NCBI GenBank assembly: GCA_905339215.1
Contig: CAJPFN010000053.1
Location: 27,808 to 91,807 of the forward strand
Length of the DNA stretch: 64,000 nt
Origin: Rhizobiaceae bacterium
GTDB lineage: Bacteria > Pseudomonadota > Alphaproteobacteria > Rhizobiales > Rhizobiaceae
Direction: 5' to 3'
Positions 9,455 to 18,340 of the stretch are shown here, piece after piece (the stretch's first letter is position 1; the number at the start of each line of letters is the position of its first letter). A program made the position numbers and the translations under genes. Under the pieces are notes generated by a model, which made no database searches, was not told the origin of the DNA, and saw nothing but the letters and a program-made list of their open reading frames with translations.

Positions 9455-9591
9455 ATGCGGCGTGTCTGCGAGATTTTTGGCTATCGATCTGCCGAGGGAC
9501 TGGGCCACAGGGCGATCTCCTATCGGCTGGGGCCAGCGCCCTCGACGGTGCGCAAGGCGCGCTGCGGCGCGCAGAGGCCGCCGGGGCCTGA
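9455..9591 (+). pseudogene. IS21-family istA transposase, 5' remnant
   Basis: From the ATG at 9455 the frame reads MRRVCEIFGYRSAEGLGHRAI, then RLGPAPSTVRK, matching the helix-turn-helix start of IS21-type IstA proteins. A single extra base near 9556-9560 then breaks the frame: skipping one base gives ALRRAEAAGA followed by a stop at 9589-9591. The rest of istA and all of istB are missing. The upstream 9148-9454 stretch (about 300 bases) holds no gene and may be partly insertion-sequence debris. Confidence 0.7.
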
Positions 9592-9593
9592 GG

Positions 9594-11033
9594 TCAGCCC
9601 TTGGCTTCGGCCGGCTTTGCCTCGCGCTGCAGGGAGCGGGGCAGGAGCACCGTGAACTCGGTCCGGCCGGGGCGGGACTCGACGCTCATACGCCCGCGAT
9701 GGCGGTTGACGACGATGTTGCGCGCGATGTGCAGGCCGAGCCCCGTGCCCACGCCCTGCGGCTTGGTGGTGAAGAAAGGATCGAAGATGCGCGCCTGCAG
9801 TTCGGGCGGAATGCCGGGGCCGTCATCCGCGATCTTGACCTCGACCATCTCGCCCACTGGGCGGACGCGCAGATCGAGCACACCCGCGCCCTCCATCGCC
9901 TGCACCGCATTGTCGATGAGGTTGGTCCAGACCTGGTTGAGTTCGCCGGCATAGGCCTCGACCAGGGGCAGGTCGGTCGCGAAGTCGCGGTTCACCGCAA
10001 CGCCGTTCTTGATCTTGTGGTGCAGGATCATCAGCGTGTCCTCGATACCGGCGGTGATGTCTACGGTCTTGACCGGCGCCTGGTCGAGATAGGCATAGGA
10101 CTTCACCGCCCGCACGATCCTAGAGATCGTCTCCGAGCCCATCAGGATTTCCTCGATGAGCTGTTGCACCGCCAACCCGGCGCTCAGCCATTCGAGGCCG
10201 AGCCGCAGGACCTGCGGCGAGAAGGCCGCACGCAGCGGCGCGACACGGGCGACGTTCCAGCCATAGGCAACGAGCGGCGGCGCCAGCTCCCAGGGCTCGG
10301 CGAGACCGATCTCTTCCAGCAGGTCGATCAACGCATCCTCTTCGCGGCTCGCGGCCACCGCGGACGTTGCGGGCGGGCGGCCCGAGAGAATCTGGCTCTC
10401 GATCCGCATCAGCTCCGCCCGCTCTTCGGCGCTGAGGGGCAGCATATGCAAGTCGAGGGTCTTCTGCCGCCAGGTCTCGAAGGAATCGCGCAGCACCAGG
10501 CTGCTGCGCTGGATCGCGGCGGCGGGGTTGTTGAGCTCGTGGGCGAGACCCGCCGCCAGCGTCCCGAGCGAGGCGAGCTTTTCCTGCTGCATCAGCGAGG
10601 CTTCGGTACTGCGCAGCCGCCCGGCCATGATCCTGAGGATCGAAGCCGCCAGCGCGGGGCTGCGTTCCAGGAGCTTGCGGAATGCTTCCTGCCCGATCTC
10701 CAGCACCTCGGTTGGCTCTACCGTGTCGGCGGAGGCCGCGCGCGGCCACTGCTCGAGGAGCGACATCTCGCCGACGACCTCGCCAGGGCCGCGCACCGCG
10801 AGGAGCACGTCCTGCTCGCCGTCGCGCTTGGAGATCTCGATCTTGCCGGAGAGCACGAGGAAGAGCGAATCCCCCGGATCGCCCTCGCGGATGAACCGTG
10901 TGCCCGGCGGCAGGAGGGTCAGCGTGGCCGAGCGGCAGAGTTGCTCGATGTCAGCCAGGGACAGCCCCGAGAACAGAGGCAGCTTGCCGATGAATTCCTG
11001 CAACCTGCGAAACTGGGCGTTGACGGTGGACAC
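9594..11033 (-). CDS. Sensor histidine kinase with N-terminal cyclic-nucleotide-binding domain
   Basis: This 479-residue protein is soluble, with no membrane segments. Residues about 18-130 form a cyclic-nucleotide-binding domain (FIREGDPGDSLFLVLSG, GEMSLLEQWPRAAS with the phosphate-binding RAA). A HisKA/HATPase_c kinase follows: His165 in LAHELNNP, an N box in WTNLIDNAVQAM, DDGPGIP and TGLGLHIARN. It is the last gene of a three-gene minus-strand operon that starts with a class III cyclase and includes a receiver/flavoprotein fusion. The inference is that cyclic nucleotide made by the cyclase is sensed here and passed to the receiver. That wiring is not shown by sequence alone. Confidence 0.87.
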   Translation of the reverse strand: MSTVNAQFRRLQEFIGKLPLFSGLSLADIEQLCRSATLTLLPPGTRFIREGDPGDSLFLVLSGKIEISKRDGEQDVLLAVRGPGEVVGEMSLLEQWPRAASADTVEPTEVLEIGQEAFRKLLERSPALAASILRIMAGRLRSTEASLMQQEKLASLGTLAAGLAHELNNPAAAIQRSSLVLRDSFETWRQKTLDLHMLPLSAEERAELMRIESQILSGRPPATSAVAASREEDALIDLLEEIGLAEPWELAPPLVAYGWNVARVAPLRAAFSPQVLRLGLEWLSAGLAVQQLIEEILMGSETISRIVRAVKSYAYLDQAPVKTVDITAGIEDTLMILHHKIKNGVAVNRDFATDLPLVEAYAGELNQVWTNLIDNAVQAMEGAGVLDLRVRPVGEMVEVKIADDGPGIPPELQARIFDPFFTTKPQGVGTGLGLHIARNIVVNRHRGRMSVESRPGRTEFTVLLPRSLQREAKPAEAKG

Positions 11034-11039
11034 GGCGGC

Positions 11040-12731
11040 TCAGGTCCTGGCCGGGGCCAGCGGCAGGGCCGCCCCGCTCAGGTGCTGGTGCACGAACTGC
11101 ACCGCCATCGCCCCTTCGCCCACGGCCGAGGCGATGCGCTTGATCGAGCGGTGTCGCAGGTCGCCGGCGACGAAGATGCCGGGCACGCTCGTCTCGAGCC
11201 AGAAGGGCTTGCGCGCAAGGGGCCAGCCGGCCGGCAGCGCGCCGCCCTCGGCCTCGAGGTCGACGCCGGTCAGCGCGAAGCCGTGCGTATCGGTCCTCAG
11301 CGCCTTGCCCAGCCATTCGGTGCGCGGCGCCGCCCCGATGAAGACGAAGACGGCGCGGGCAGGCTCCCGCGTAACGGTGCCGCTGTCGGCGTCGACGACC
11401 GAAATCTCCTCGAGTCGGGTTTCGCCGTGCAGTTCCTTGATCGATGCGCGGGTGCGGATGTCGATGTTCTCGGTATGCTCCAGCCGGTCGACCAGGTATT
11501 GCGACATCGATTCGCCGAGCGACTTGCCGCGCACCAGCATCGTGACCCGCGCCGCATAGCGGGCGAGATGGAGCGCCGCCTGCCCGGCCGAATTGCCGGC
11601 GCCGACGACGAAGACCTTTTCTCCCTTGACCCCCAGCGCCTCGGTGATCGCCGCACCGTAGTAGAGCCCCGCACCGGCGAGCCGGTCGGCACCGGGCACG
11701 TCCAGCATCCGGTACTGAACCCCGGTGGTGACCATCAGCGCCTGGGTGGTCACGCTGGCACCATTCGAAAGGCCGATCCGGTGGTAGCCGTTCTCGGTGA
11801 GCAGCGAGACGGCCTCCATCGGCGCCAGGATTTCCACCCCGAAGCGTCTGGCCTGCGCCACGGCGCGGCGCGCGAGATCGCCGCCGCTGAGGCCGGAGGG
11901 GAAGCCGAGGTAGTTCTCGATGGCCGAGCTGGTCCCAGCCTGGCCGCCCGGCGCCTCACGCTCGATCAGCAGCGTTCTCAGCCCTTCGGAGGCGCCATAG
12001 ACCGCCGCCGCCAGTCCCGCCGGGCCGGCGCCGACGATGACGAGATCGTAGCTCTCGGCCGCGGCATCGACATGGAGGCCGAGCCTGGCCGCCAGCTCGG
12101 CGACGCTCGGCCGCGACAGGGTGCTGCCATCGGCCAGGAGGACGACGGGCAGCGGCGCGTCGCCGAGGCCGGCAAGCGACAGCAGCCCCGCAGCTTCGGC
12201 ATCGCCCTCGATGTCGAGCCAACGATAGGGGATGAGGTTGCGCGCGAGGAAGTCGCGTATCAGGTGCCCCTCGGCCGCCCAGCGGTCGCCGATCACGCGC
12301 ACGCCTTCGAAGACAGGGCGGAAATTGGCGCGCCAGTCGTCGAGGAGATCGTCCAGCACCGGGAAGAGCAGCTCCTCGGGCGGGTGCCAGGGTTTCATCA
12401 GATAGTGGTCGAGCCTCACCTCGTTGATGGCGCGAATCGCGGCCTCGGTATCGGCATAGGCGGTGAGCAGCACGCGCTTGGCCTCTGGAAAGAGCGGCAG
12501 CGCCTCTTTCAGAAGCTCGATCCCGGTCATCTGCGGCATGCGCTGGTCGACGATGAGGAGCGCCAGCACCTCGCCCCTGAGCCGGATCTCGCGCAACTCC
12601 TTCAGCGCGGCGGCGCCGGATTCCGCCCGCAGGATCCGGTAGTCGGCGCCGTAGCGCTTGCGCAAATCGCGGCCGACGGCGGCGAGGACGGAAGGTTCGT
12701 CATCCACCGCGAAGATGATGGGCTTGTCCAT
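11040..12731 (-). CDS. Response-regulator receiver fused to thioredoxin-reductase-like flavoprotein
   Basis: This 563-residue fusion begins with a receiver domain (acidic pocket Asp10/Asp11, phospho-acceptor Asp62 in LLIVDQRMP, Lys in LMKPWHP). After a linker comes a two-dinucleotide-domain flavoprotein like thioredoxin reductase: VIVGAGPAGLAAAVYG, GGQAGTSSAIENYLGFP, VFVVGAGNSAGQAA and the GIFVAGDLRH FAD motif. The redox CxxC expected in the NAD(P) domain of true thioredoxin reductases is absent (the region reads YYGAAITEA). The flavoprotein is therefore probably not a classical disulfide reductase. It starts 2 bases downstream of the cyclase stop and ends 6 bases before the kinase start. Confidence 0.85.
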   Translation of the reverse strand: MDKPIIFAVDDEPSVLAAVGRDLRKRYGADYRILRAESGAAALKELREIRLRGEVLALLIVDQRMPQMTGIELLKEALPLFPEAKRVLLTAYADTEAAIRAINEVRLDHYLMKPWHPPEELLFPVLDDLLDDWRANFRPVFEGVRVIGDRWAAEGHLIRDFLARNLIPYRWLDIEGDAEAAGLLSLAGLGDAPLPVVLLADGSTLSRPSVAELAARLGLHVDAAAESYDLVIVGAGPAGLAAAVYGASEGLRTLLIEREAPGGQAGTSSAIENYLGFPSGLSGGDLARRAVAQARRFGVEILAPMEAVSLLTENGYHRIGLSNGASVTTQALMVTTGVQYRMLDVPGADRLAGAGLYYGAAITEALGVKGEKVFVVGAGNSAGQAALHLARYAARVTMLVRGKSLGESMSQYLVDRLEHTENIDIRTRASIKELHGETRLEEISVVDADSGTVTREPARAVFVFIGAAPRTEWLGKALRTDTHGFALTGVDLEAEGGALPAGWPLARKPFWLETSVPGIFVAGDLRHRSIKRIASAVGEGAMAVQFVHQHLSGAALPLAPART

Positions 12732-12732
12732 G

Positions 12733-15700
12733 TCAGGCCAGCTCCACGGGCGTATCGGGTTGGGGCACGGTCTCGAAGCTGGCGCGGAGGGCGGCCGACT
12801 CGGCCCGCGCCGCCTCGGCCTCCTCGTCCCGGCCCTGCGCCGCGCGCAGATCGGCGAGGACACCCAGCGCGTCGGCGATGCGCGATGCCATGTGGCGCTC
12901 GCGGAAGAGCGCCAGCGCATCGGCGACCAGGTGGTCGGCCTCGTCGAGGCGGCCGAGCTTTTGCAGAGCCTGGGCGAGCTGCACCCCGAACGCCGCAGCA
13001 CCGAAATCGTCGCCGCTCGAGCGGGTCAGGTTCATCGAGTCCCGCATCCGGTCGAGCGCGGTGGCCTGTCCCTGTTCGAACTGCACTCCGGCGATGTTGC
13101 CGGAGATGTAGTTGGAGAACACCTGCATCGCCTCGGTCCGAGCATTGCGGGCGGCGGCGAGCGACTTCTCGAAATCGGCCAGCGAGACCTCGATCTGGCG
13201 CAGGCCCATGTGGCTACGGCCGAGGCCGAAATAGGCGGCGCAGACGCATTCGAACCCGTTCGCTTTGCCGGCAAGCTCGGCGCCGATGCTGCTGTGCTCG
13301 GCCGCCTTATCCCACTCGCCCATCTCCAGGTAGGCCTGGCTCACCCCGATATGGATGTCGGCCTTCTTCACCGGCGAGATCGTCTCGGCCTCGGTGGCGA
13401 GGGCACGCCGGATTTCTGCCCGCGCCTCGGGGAAGCGCCCGAGCCGCGCCAGCGAGGCCGCCAGTGTGGCGATGGCATGGCCGCGCACGTCGCTGAGCCG
13501 GTGGGCGGCCGAAAGCTCGATCACCTCCTTCAGCCCCGCGACTGCCGCCTCGGGGTTGCGGTCGGCCAAGAAGAAGCTCGAGACGAAGAGCGGCAGCAGC
13601 ATGAGCTGCTCGTCGCCGAGTTCCTCGGCCAGCCCGCGGCTTTCGAGCACATAGGGTATCCCCCGCGTCGGGTGGCCGATCAGCATGTGCACATTGCCGA
13701 GCCAGGAGAGGGCGAGCGCCAGCCGTGGCTTGTCCTCCGCCGCCCGGGCCGCGGCGACGGCGCGCTCCATCGCCTCGATCGCGCCCTCGTAGCGGTTGAG
13801 CTTGTGGCGGACGATGAGCCAAGCGATGGTGGAATCGATCAGCGTCGCCGGGTCTGGGTCCGGCATCCGCATGAGCAGCGCCTGCACCCGCTCGCGGTGC
13901 TGCAGTTCCTCATGCGACGCCGAGAGCGCCGCCGCGCGGTCGGCCGCCTGCCGGGAATAGACGATGGCCAGCTCGAACTCCTCGGCCTCGGCGAAATGGT
14001 GTGCGAGGACGCCGGCAAACTCGTCCATCCGGTCGCCGGATTCGCGCTCGAGCGCCCGGCCGGTGCGGGCGTGGAGCTCCCGCCGTCGCGACCGGAGGAG
14101 GAGGTTGTACGCCGCCTCGCAGGTCATGATGTGCTTGAAGATGTATTCGCGGTCGGGGTCGCGGGCCCGCTCGCGCACGAGCTGCTCCAGCGACAGCGCG
14201 GCAAGATGGGGTTCGACCCGGTCGACCCGCTCGTTCTCCGGCGCCTCCTGGCAGACGGTCTGCAGGAGCCGGTACGGGAAGATGCGGCCGATGACGGCGG
14301 CGGTCTGCGCCACCCGCTTGGTCGGCGCCGGCAGCCGGTCGATCCGCGCGCTCAGCACCCCGGCCAGGGTTTCGGGGATGCGTGTCTCCAGGATCGCGGT
14401 CGTCGCCCGCCAATGATCGCCCTCGCGGACGATCTGGCCGCCGCCGATCAGCGAGCGCAGGATTTCCTCGATGTAGAACGGGTTGCCATCGGCCCGTTCC
14501 AGGATCAGCGCCCGCATCCGGGCCGGCAGGCCCCGCACGTCGAGGAGGTTGCCGAGGAGCGCGTCGGCATCGGCCGCGCTCAACGGCTCCAGCGCGATCC
14601 GCCAGAAATCGCCGCCGAGGCTCGCGTCGAGCCGGTCGAGCAGTTGCCAGCTCGCCGCCTTGCGATGCGGCCGCATCACGCAGACGAGGAGCAGGGGGGC
14701 ATAAGTCGCCAGCGTTGCGACCTGGCCCACGAGTTCGATGCTGGCGCTGTCGGACCAGTGCAGGTCGTCGAGGACCAGCACCAGCGGCTGCGCCGCGCCG
14801 CCGCGACCCATCACCGCCTGAAGAAGGTCGGTCACCGCCCCGGCGATCCCCTCGGCCACGGCATCACCGCTCAGCCCGACCACGCGGGCCCGGCTCGCCT
14901 CGCTTTCGACCGAGAGCATGGTCTCGATGAGTGGCGCATCCGCCTCTGGCAGGTCATGCGCTCTGGCGAAGGCTTCGATGCTGGCGCGAACCCCGGCGGC
15001 CGGCTCCATCTCGCTGACGCCCAGGATCTGCCGGGTGATCTGCCGCCAGGGCAGGTATGGAATGGACTGGCCGTAGGAGATCGCCCGACCCTCGAGCCAG
15101 CGCCCGCTCCCGTCGCCGCGGCCCTGCCAGTCGTCGCGGAACTCGGCGAGAAGCCGCGACTTGCCGAGCCCCGCGTCGCCGACGATCGCGACGACCGCAC
15201 CCTGGCCGCGGCCGAGCCCGGCCAACCGGTCGCCGAGCACGGCAAGCTCGCCCGCCCTGCCGACGATGGGCGAGGACAGGCCCTCGAGTCCGCGGCCCTT
15301 CTCCGGCGTCTCCATCACGGAGATGGCCTCGTAGGCCTCGATCGCCGCCTGCTTGCCCTTCATCTCCACCGGCCCGCGCGAGCGCGCCTCGACCTGGCCG
15401 CGCACCAGCGCATGGGTGTCGGCGCTCATCAGCACGCTTCCGGGCTCGGCCGCCGATTGCAGCCGCGCCGCCACGTTGGCCGCATCGCCCATCGCAGTGT
15501 ATTCGGTGCGGATGGCGTCGCCCACGAAGGCGAGGACCGCGTTGCCCGAGTGAATGCCGACCCGGAGACGGAAGTCGATGCCGTGGCGCGCCCTCACCGT
15601 CTCGCCATAGCTCCGCGCGGCGGCCTGGATGTCGAGCCCGGCGCGCACTGCACGGAGCGCGTCGTCCTCATGCGCGATGGGGGCGCCGAAAAGCGCCAGC

Positions 15701-15969
15701 ACGGCATCGCCCATCAGCCGCGAGACCGTGCCGCCATAGCGGCTGACGGCCGCGTTCATCACGGAGAAGGCGCCGTTCATCACGGCCGTCCAGTCCTCGG
15801 CGTCCATCCCTTCGGCGAGCGCGCTCGAGTTGGCGACATCGGCGAAGAGGAACGTGGCGAACCTGCGCTCGCCCTCCGTCTGCCGGGGTTTGTCGAGTGC
15901 CGTGCCGCAGTTACCGCAGAACTTTTGGCCGTCGGGATTGCCGACGCCACAGCTGGGACAGATCTGCAT
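12733..15969 (-). CDS. Class III adenylate/guanylate cyclase with AAA/NB-ARC-like ATPase and TPR region
   Basis: This 1078-residue multidomain protein opens with a zinc ribbon (CPSCG...CGNCG, residues 4-22). A class III cyclase domain follows, with FADVANSSAL carrying the first metal Asp, LMGDAVLALFG the second, and MGDAANVAARL the Asn/Arg pair. A P-loop ATPase comes next (GDAGLGKSRLL Walker A, LVLVLDDLHWSD Walker B), and the C-terminal half is TPR-like helical repeats. This layout is common in soluble alphaproteobacterial cyclases. It is the first gene of an operon with the receiver-flavoprotein and the CNB-kinase, so its product is probably the signal the kinase senses. Confidence 0.9.
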   Translation of the reverse strand: MQICPSCGVGNPDGQKFCGNCGTALDKPRQTEGERRFATFLFADVANSSALAEGMDAEDWTAVMNGAFSVMNAAVSRYGGTVSRLMGDAVLALFGAPIAHEDDALRAVRAGLDIQAAARSYGETVRARHGIDFRLRVGIHSGNAVLAFVGDAIRTEYTAMGDAANVAARLQSAAEPGSVLMSADTHALVRGQVEARSRGPVEMKGKQAAIEAYEAISVMETPEKGRGLEGLSSPIVGRAGELAVLGDRLAGLGRGQGAVVAIVGDAGLGKSRLLAEFRDDWQGRGDGSGRWLEGRAISYGQSIPYLPWRQITRQILGVSEMEPAAGVRASIEAFARAHDLPEADAPLIETMLSVESEASRARVVGLSGDAVAEGIAGAVTDLLQAVMGRGGAAQPLVLVLDDLHWSDSASIELVGQVATLATYAPLLLVCVMRPHRKAASWQLLDRLDASLGGDFWRIALEPLSAADADALLGNLLDVRGLPARMRALILERADGNPFYIEEILRSLIGGGQIVREGDHWRATTAILETRIPETLAGVLSARIDRLPAPTKRVAQTAAVIGRIFPYRLLQTVCQEAPENERVDRVEPHLAALSLEQLVRERARDPDREYIFKHIMTCEAAYNLLLRSRRRELHARTGRALERESGDRMDEFAGVLAHHFAEAEEFELAIVYSRQAADRAAALSASHEELQHRERVQALLMRMPDPDPATLIDSTIAWLIVRHKLNRYEGAIEAMERAVAAARAAEDKPRLALALSWLGNVHMLIGHPTRGIPYVLESRGLAEELGDEQLMLLPLFVSSFFLADRNPEAAVAGLKEVIELSAAHRLSDVRGHAIATLAASLARLGRFPEARAEIRRALATEAETISPVKKADIHIGVSQAYLEMGEWDKAAEHSSIGAELAGKANGFECVCAAYFGLGRSHMGLRQIEVSLADFEKSLAAARNARTEAMQVFSNYISGNIAGVQFEQGQATALDRMRDSMNLTRSSGDDFGAAAFGVQLAQALQKLGRLDEADHLVADALALFRERHMASRIADALGVLADLRAAQGRDEEAEAARAESAALRASFETVPQPDTPVELA

Positions 15970-16134
15970 CGCCTACGCCCCGTTCGGCTCCCGCTCAAAC
16001 CGAGCCCGGCGGGCGCCTCACAATTAATAAGTTTAGCAGATCGGCCTTCGTCCCGGAAGGATCGGCATCGCGATTTGGCAGAGGCTGCCGGCGCCTGCTA
16101 GAATAATATATTATAAGCGCGGAGCGCGGGCGCT
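15970..16134. promoter_or_regulatory. Divergent cyclase/HD-protein promoter region
   Basis: This 165-base spacer carries back-to-back promoters for the cyclase operon (minus) and the HD protein (plus). It includes an AT-rich run, taataatatattataa-like, around 16100-16118 that could supply the plus-strand -10 element. No clear operator is visible. Confidence 0.4.
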
Positions 16135-16737
16135 ATGGCGGCTGACATCGGCAGGACAGAGGCCTACGCGACGGACCTTTTGCTGCACGCCATGCCCGCT
16201 GGCCTCGCCTATCACGACATCGGCCATACCCGGGACGTCGTGGTCGCCGCCTCGGCCGAGCTTGCACGGATCGAGGGCGTCTCCGGGCCGGACCTGCTCG
16301 AACTGCTCACTGCCGCCTGGTTCCACGACCTCGGCTATGTCGAGACCCGCGACGGGCACGAGGCGGTCAGCGCACGGCTCGCCGGGGACGTGCTTCCGGG
16401 GTTCGGCTACGCGCCGGATGCAGTGGCGCGCATCCAGCGCCTGATCTTGGCGACACGCATGCCGCATGCCCCGGCCGACCTCGGCGCCATGATCCTCGTC
16501 GACGCCGATCTCGATACGCTCGGGCGGGCGGACTACCCGGAATGGCAGGACCGTCTCCGCGCCGAGCTCGCCGCCTTCGGCCAGGAATACGCGCCGCGCG
16601 ACTGGTATCGCCGCCAGCACGAATTCCTCTCGGGCCATCGCTACTTCACCGCCGCCCAGCGCACCCGCCGCGCCCAGGGTCTCGCGCGCAACCGGCGCGC
16701 GCTGGCCCTGCTCCTGGCCCAGCCGGACTTGGGGTGA
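16135..16737 (+). CDS. HD-domain phosphohydrolase
   Basis: This 200-residue protein shows HD-superfamily metal ligands: a His in YHDIGHTRDV, then the WFHDLGYVE doublet and a distal Asp in LVDADLDTLG. HD proteins hydrolyse phosphomonoesters or cyclic nucleotides and dinucleotides. Placed head-to-head with a cyclase gene, it is a reasonable candidate for turning over a signalling nucleotide, but the substrate is not determined by sequence. The ATG at 16135 follows GCGCGGAGCG, a weak ribosome site. Confidence 0.8.
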   Translation: MAADIGRTEAYATDLLLHAMPAGLAYHDIGHTRDVVVAASAELARIEGVSGPDLLELLTAAWFHDLGYVETRDGHEAVSARLAGDVLPGFGYAPDAVARIQRLILATRMPHAPADLGAMILVDADLDTLGRADYPEWQDRLRAELAAFGQEYAPRDWYRRQHEFLSGHRYFTAAQRTRRAQGLARNRRALALLLAQPDLG

Positions 16738-17146
16738 CGGCCGCAATCCCTTGTTTGGTAGCGCCGCTCAGCCCTGCGCCGCGAGCCTTCCGTCCATGGG
16801 GCGACCGATACGCCCAGCGCCTGCGGTTATCGCCCCGCCGCAGCCCGAGGAGGCCGCCACCGGGCTCCTGGCCGGGCGCGGCACGCCTGCCTCCCCCATG
16901 TGTCGTTGCCATCGAGGTTATCTGTCCGAGGCCTGGATGGGAGGTTGTTGTTGCAACACGAAAAATACCTCTCTAGGAGCCCCGAATGGACATCCATGAG
17001 GATGCCGGAAGCGAAACAGGTTGACGCTGAGCGATTGAAATATATGGCGCACCGGTGGAGATGAAACTGGGCACCGCTATGTTATTGCGGCGCCTTTGTA
17101 ATTTTAAATGCCTGTTCCGCCGCGGGCAAAGAGGGGAGGTCCCTTG
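16738..17146. other. Gene-free spacer between HD protein and HxlR regulator
   Basis: These 409 bases contain no convincing gene. The right part (17041-17110) holds the first copy of a direct repeat described separately. The left part is GC-rich, with short open frames lacking ribosome sites. Confidence 0.45.
17041..17090 (+). repeat. Imperfect direct repeat, copy A
   Basis: This stretch aligns without gaps to 19119-19166, sharing ATGGCGC, CCGG, GATGAAACTGGG and TATGTTATTG with about eight scattered differences in 47 bases. The two copies flank the HxlR/SDR/DsbA cassette in the same orientation, which suggests an insertion or duplication boundary. Confidence 0.6.
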
Positions 17147-17542
17147 TCAGGCATCGTCCGACTTGGCTGCGTCATGCCGCGCCTGCGCACGCTTTACCTC
17201 CGGCCAGTTTTTCTGGCCCCACGCGGCGAGGGGAAGAAGCGGCTCCATCAAGGAGCGGCCTAAGTCGGTCAACTCGTATTCAACCTTGGGCGGGATGGTC
17301 GCGTAAGCGGTTCGCTTCACCAGGCCGTCCCGCTCCAAGCCCCGAAGCGTCAGCGTCAGCATCCGGTGACTCACGCCGCCGATCTCGCGCATGAGGGCGT
17401 TGAAGCGCGTTGGTCCCTTTGACAGGACCGCGACGACCATGATCGTCCATTTGTCGCCGATCCGGTCGAGGATTTCCGCGACGACAAGGCATCGTGTCCG
17501 TTTGTCTGTGGCATCGGCTGCAGCTGACTTTGTTTCGCTCAT
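17147..17542 (-). CDS. HxlR-family transcriptional regulator
   Basis: This 131-residue protein has the HxlR/DUF24 winged helix: RCLVVAEILDRIGDKWTIMVV, RFNALMREIGGVSHRMLTLTL and a VKRTAYATIPPKVEYELTDLG wing. HxlR proteins often sense electrophiles or quinones through a conserved N-terminal Cys; one is present in RTRCLVV. It diverges from an SDR gene and a DsbA-family gene, its likely targets. The ATG at 17542 is chosen over a GTG four codons upstream. Confidence 0.9.
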   Translation of the reverse strand: MSETKSAAADATDKRTRCLVVAEILDRIGDKWTIMVVAVLSKGPTRFNALMREIGGVSHRMLTLTLRGLERDGLVKRTAYATIPPKVEYELTDLGRSLMEPLLPLAAWGQKNWPEVKRAQARHDAAKSDDA

Positions 17543-17628
17543 CCTGATCCCCACACCCGGTCATCCATGATCGCTACGCACGCGGCTGTGCGTTCTTGTC
17601 AGAGTATCAACGATAGAACATATCGTCA

Positions 17629-17645
17629 CGAACAATTTGTTTGTA
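17629..17645. promoter_or_regulatory. Candidate HxlR operator between the divergent genes
   Basis: The 106-base divergent spacer contains AACAATTTGTT at 17631-17641, an odd-centred perfect palindrome just before the AAAGGAG ribosome site of the SDR gene. HxlR regulators bind short palindromes in such spacers, so this is the best operator candidate here. Confidence 0.4.
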
Positions 17646-17660
17646 CGAAAGGAGACTCAT

Positions 17661-18320
17661 ATGCCTGTCATCGCCATCATCGGAGCCGGCCAGGGACTGG
17701 GCCTGGCCATCGCCAAGCTGTTCGGAGGCAACGGCTTCAAGGTCGCTCTACTGTCCCGCGCGCCGTCGAAACTGGAACCACTGCTGGCTGAGCTGGCCAA
17801 GGATGGTATCGAGGCAGCAGCCTTCGCTGCCGATGTGACGGACCGCGCATCCGTGGCCTCTGGCCTCGCGGCCGTCAAGGAACGCTTCGGTGCCGTCGAC
17901 GTGCTGGAATACTCGCCGTCCAACCCAAGCCTTCCGCAAGCGCGCGCCTCCGAGATCAGCCATGATATCCTTCAGCCGTGGCTCGACTTCCAGCTTCATG
18001 GCGCCATTGCCGCCGCTGGGGCGGTCTTGCCCGACATGCTGGCAAGGGGCTCGGGCACCATTCTTGTCACCACCGGTGCGTCGTCGGTCCATCCCGGGGC
18101 CGGCCACCCGGCCTTTGCGGCGGCGGGCGTCGCGATGGGCGCGCTGCGGAACTGGGCACATGCCCTGCACAGCGACGTGAAGGACAGAGGCGTGCAGGTC
18201 GGCCACGTGGCGATCGGTGCCTTCATCGGTCAGACGCCGGAGACCACAGCGGACCGGATCGCACCGCTCTACTGGGAGCTCCATATGCAGCGCGACCAGG
18301 TCGAAAAGGTTTTCCACTAA
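17661..18320 (+). CDS. Atypical SDR-family protein lacking the YxxxK pair
   Basis: This 219-residue Rossmann protein has the N-terminal dinucleotide motif IGAGQGLGLAIAKLF and a VTTGASSVHPGAG serine region. The position of the catalytic Tyr-xxx-Lys reads FAAAG, so both residues are lost. It may bind NAD(P) without classical SDR chemistry. AAAGGAG lies 7 bases before the ATG. It is followed by a DsbA-family gene and sits opposite an HxlR regulator, a context typical of redox or electrophile-stress responses. Confidence 0.8.
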   Translation: MPVIAIIGAGQGLGLAIAKLFGGNGFKVALLSRAPSKLEPLLAELAKDGIEAAAFAADVTDRASVASGLAAVKERFGAVDVLEYSPSNPSLPQARASEISHDILQPWLDFQLHGAIAAAGAVLPDMLARGSGTILVTTGASSVHPGAGHPAFAAAGVAMGALRNWAHALHSDVKDRGVQVGHVAIGAFIGQTPETTADRIAPLYWELHMQRDQVEKVFH

Positions 18321-18340
18321 CGCGACAGGAGGAAGAGAAC

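Noticed and set aside
9462..16101. Two very long plus-strand open frames opposite the signalling operon (1344 and 1147 codons).
   Set aside because: They are antisense shadows of high-GC genes, are Arg/Gly/His-rich, and show no domains, while the minus strand holds clear cyclase, flavoprotein and kinase motifs.
17083..17095. TATGTTATTG in the flanking repeats considered as a Zur box.
   Set aside because: It lacks the second half TAACA of the palindrome; only 46864-46878 has both halves.
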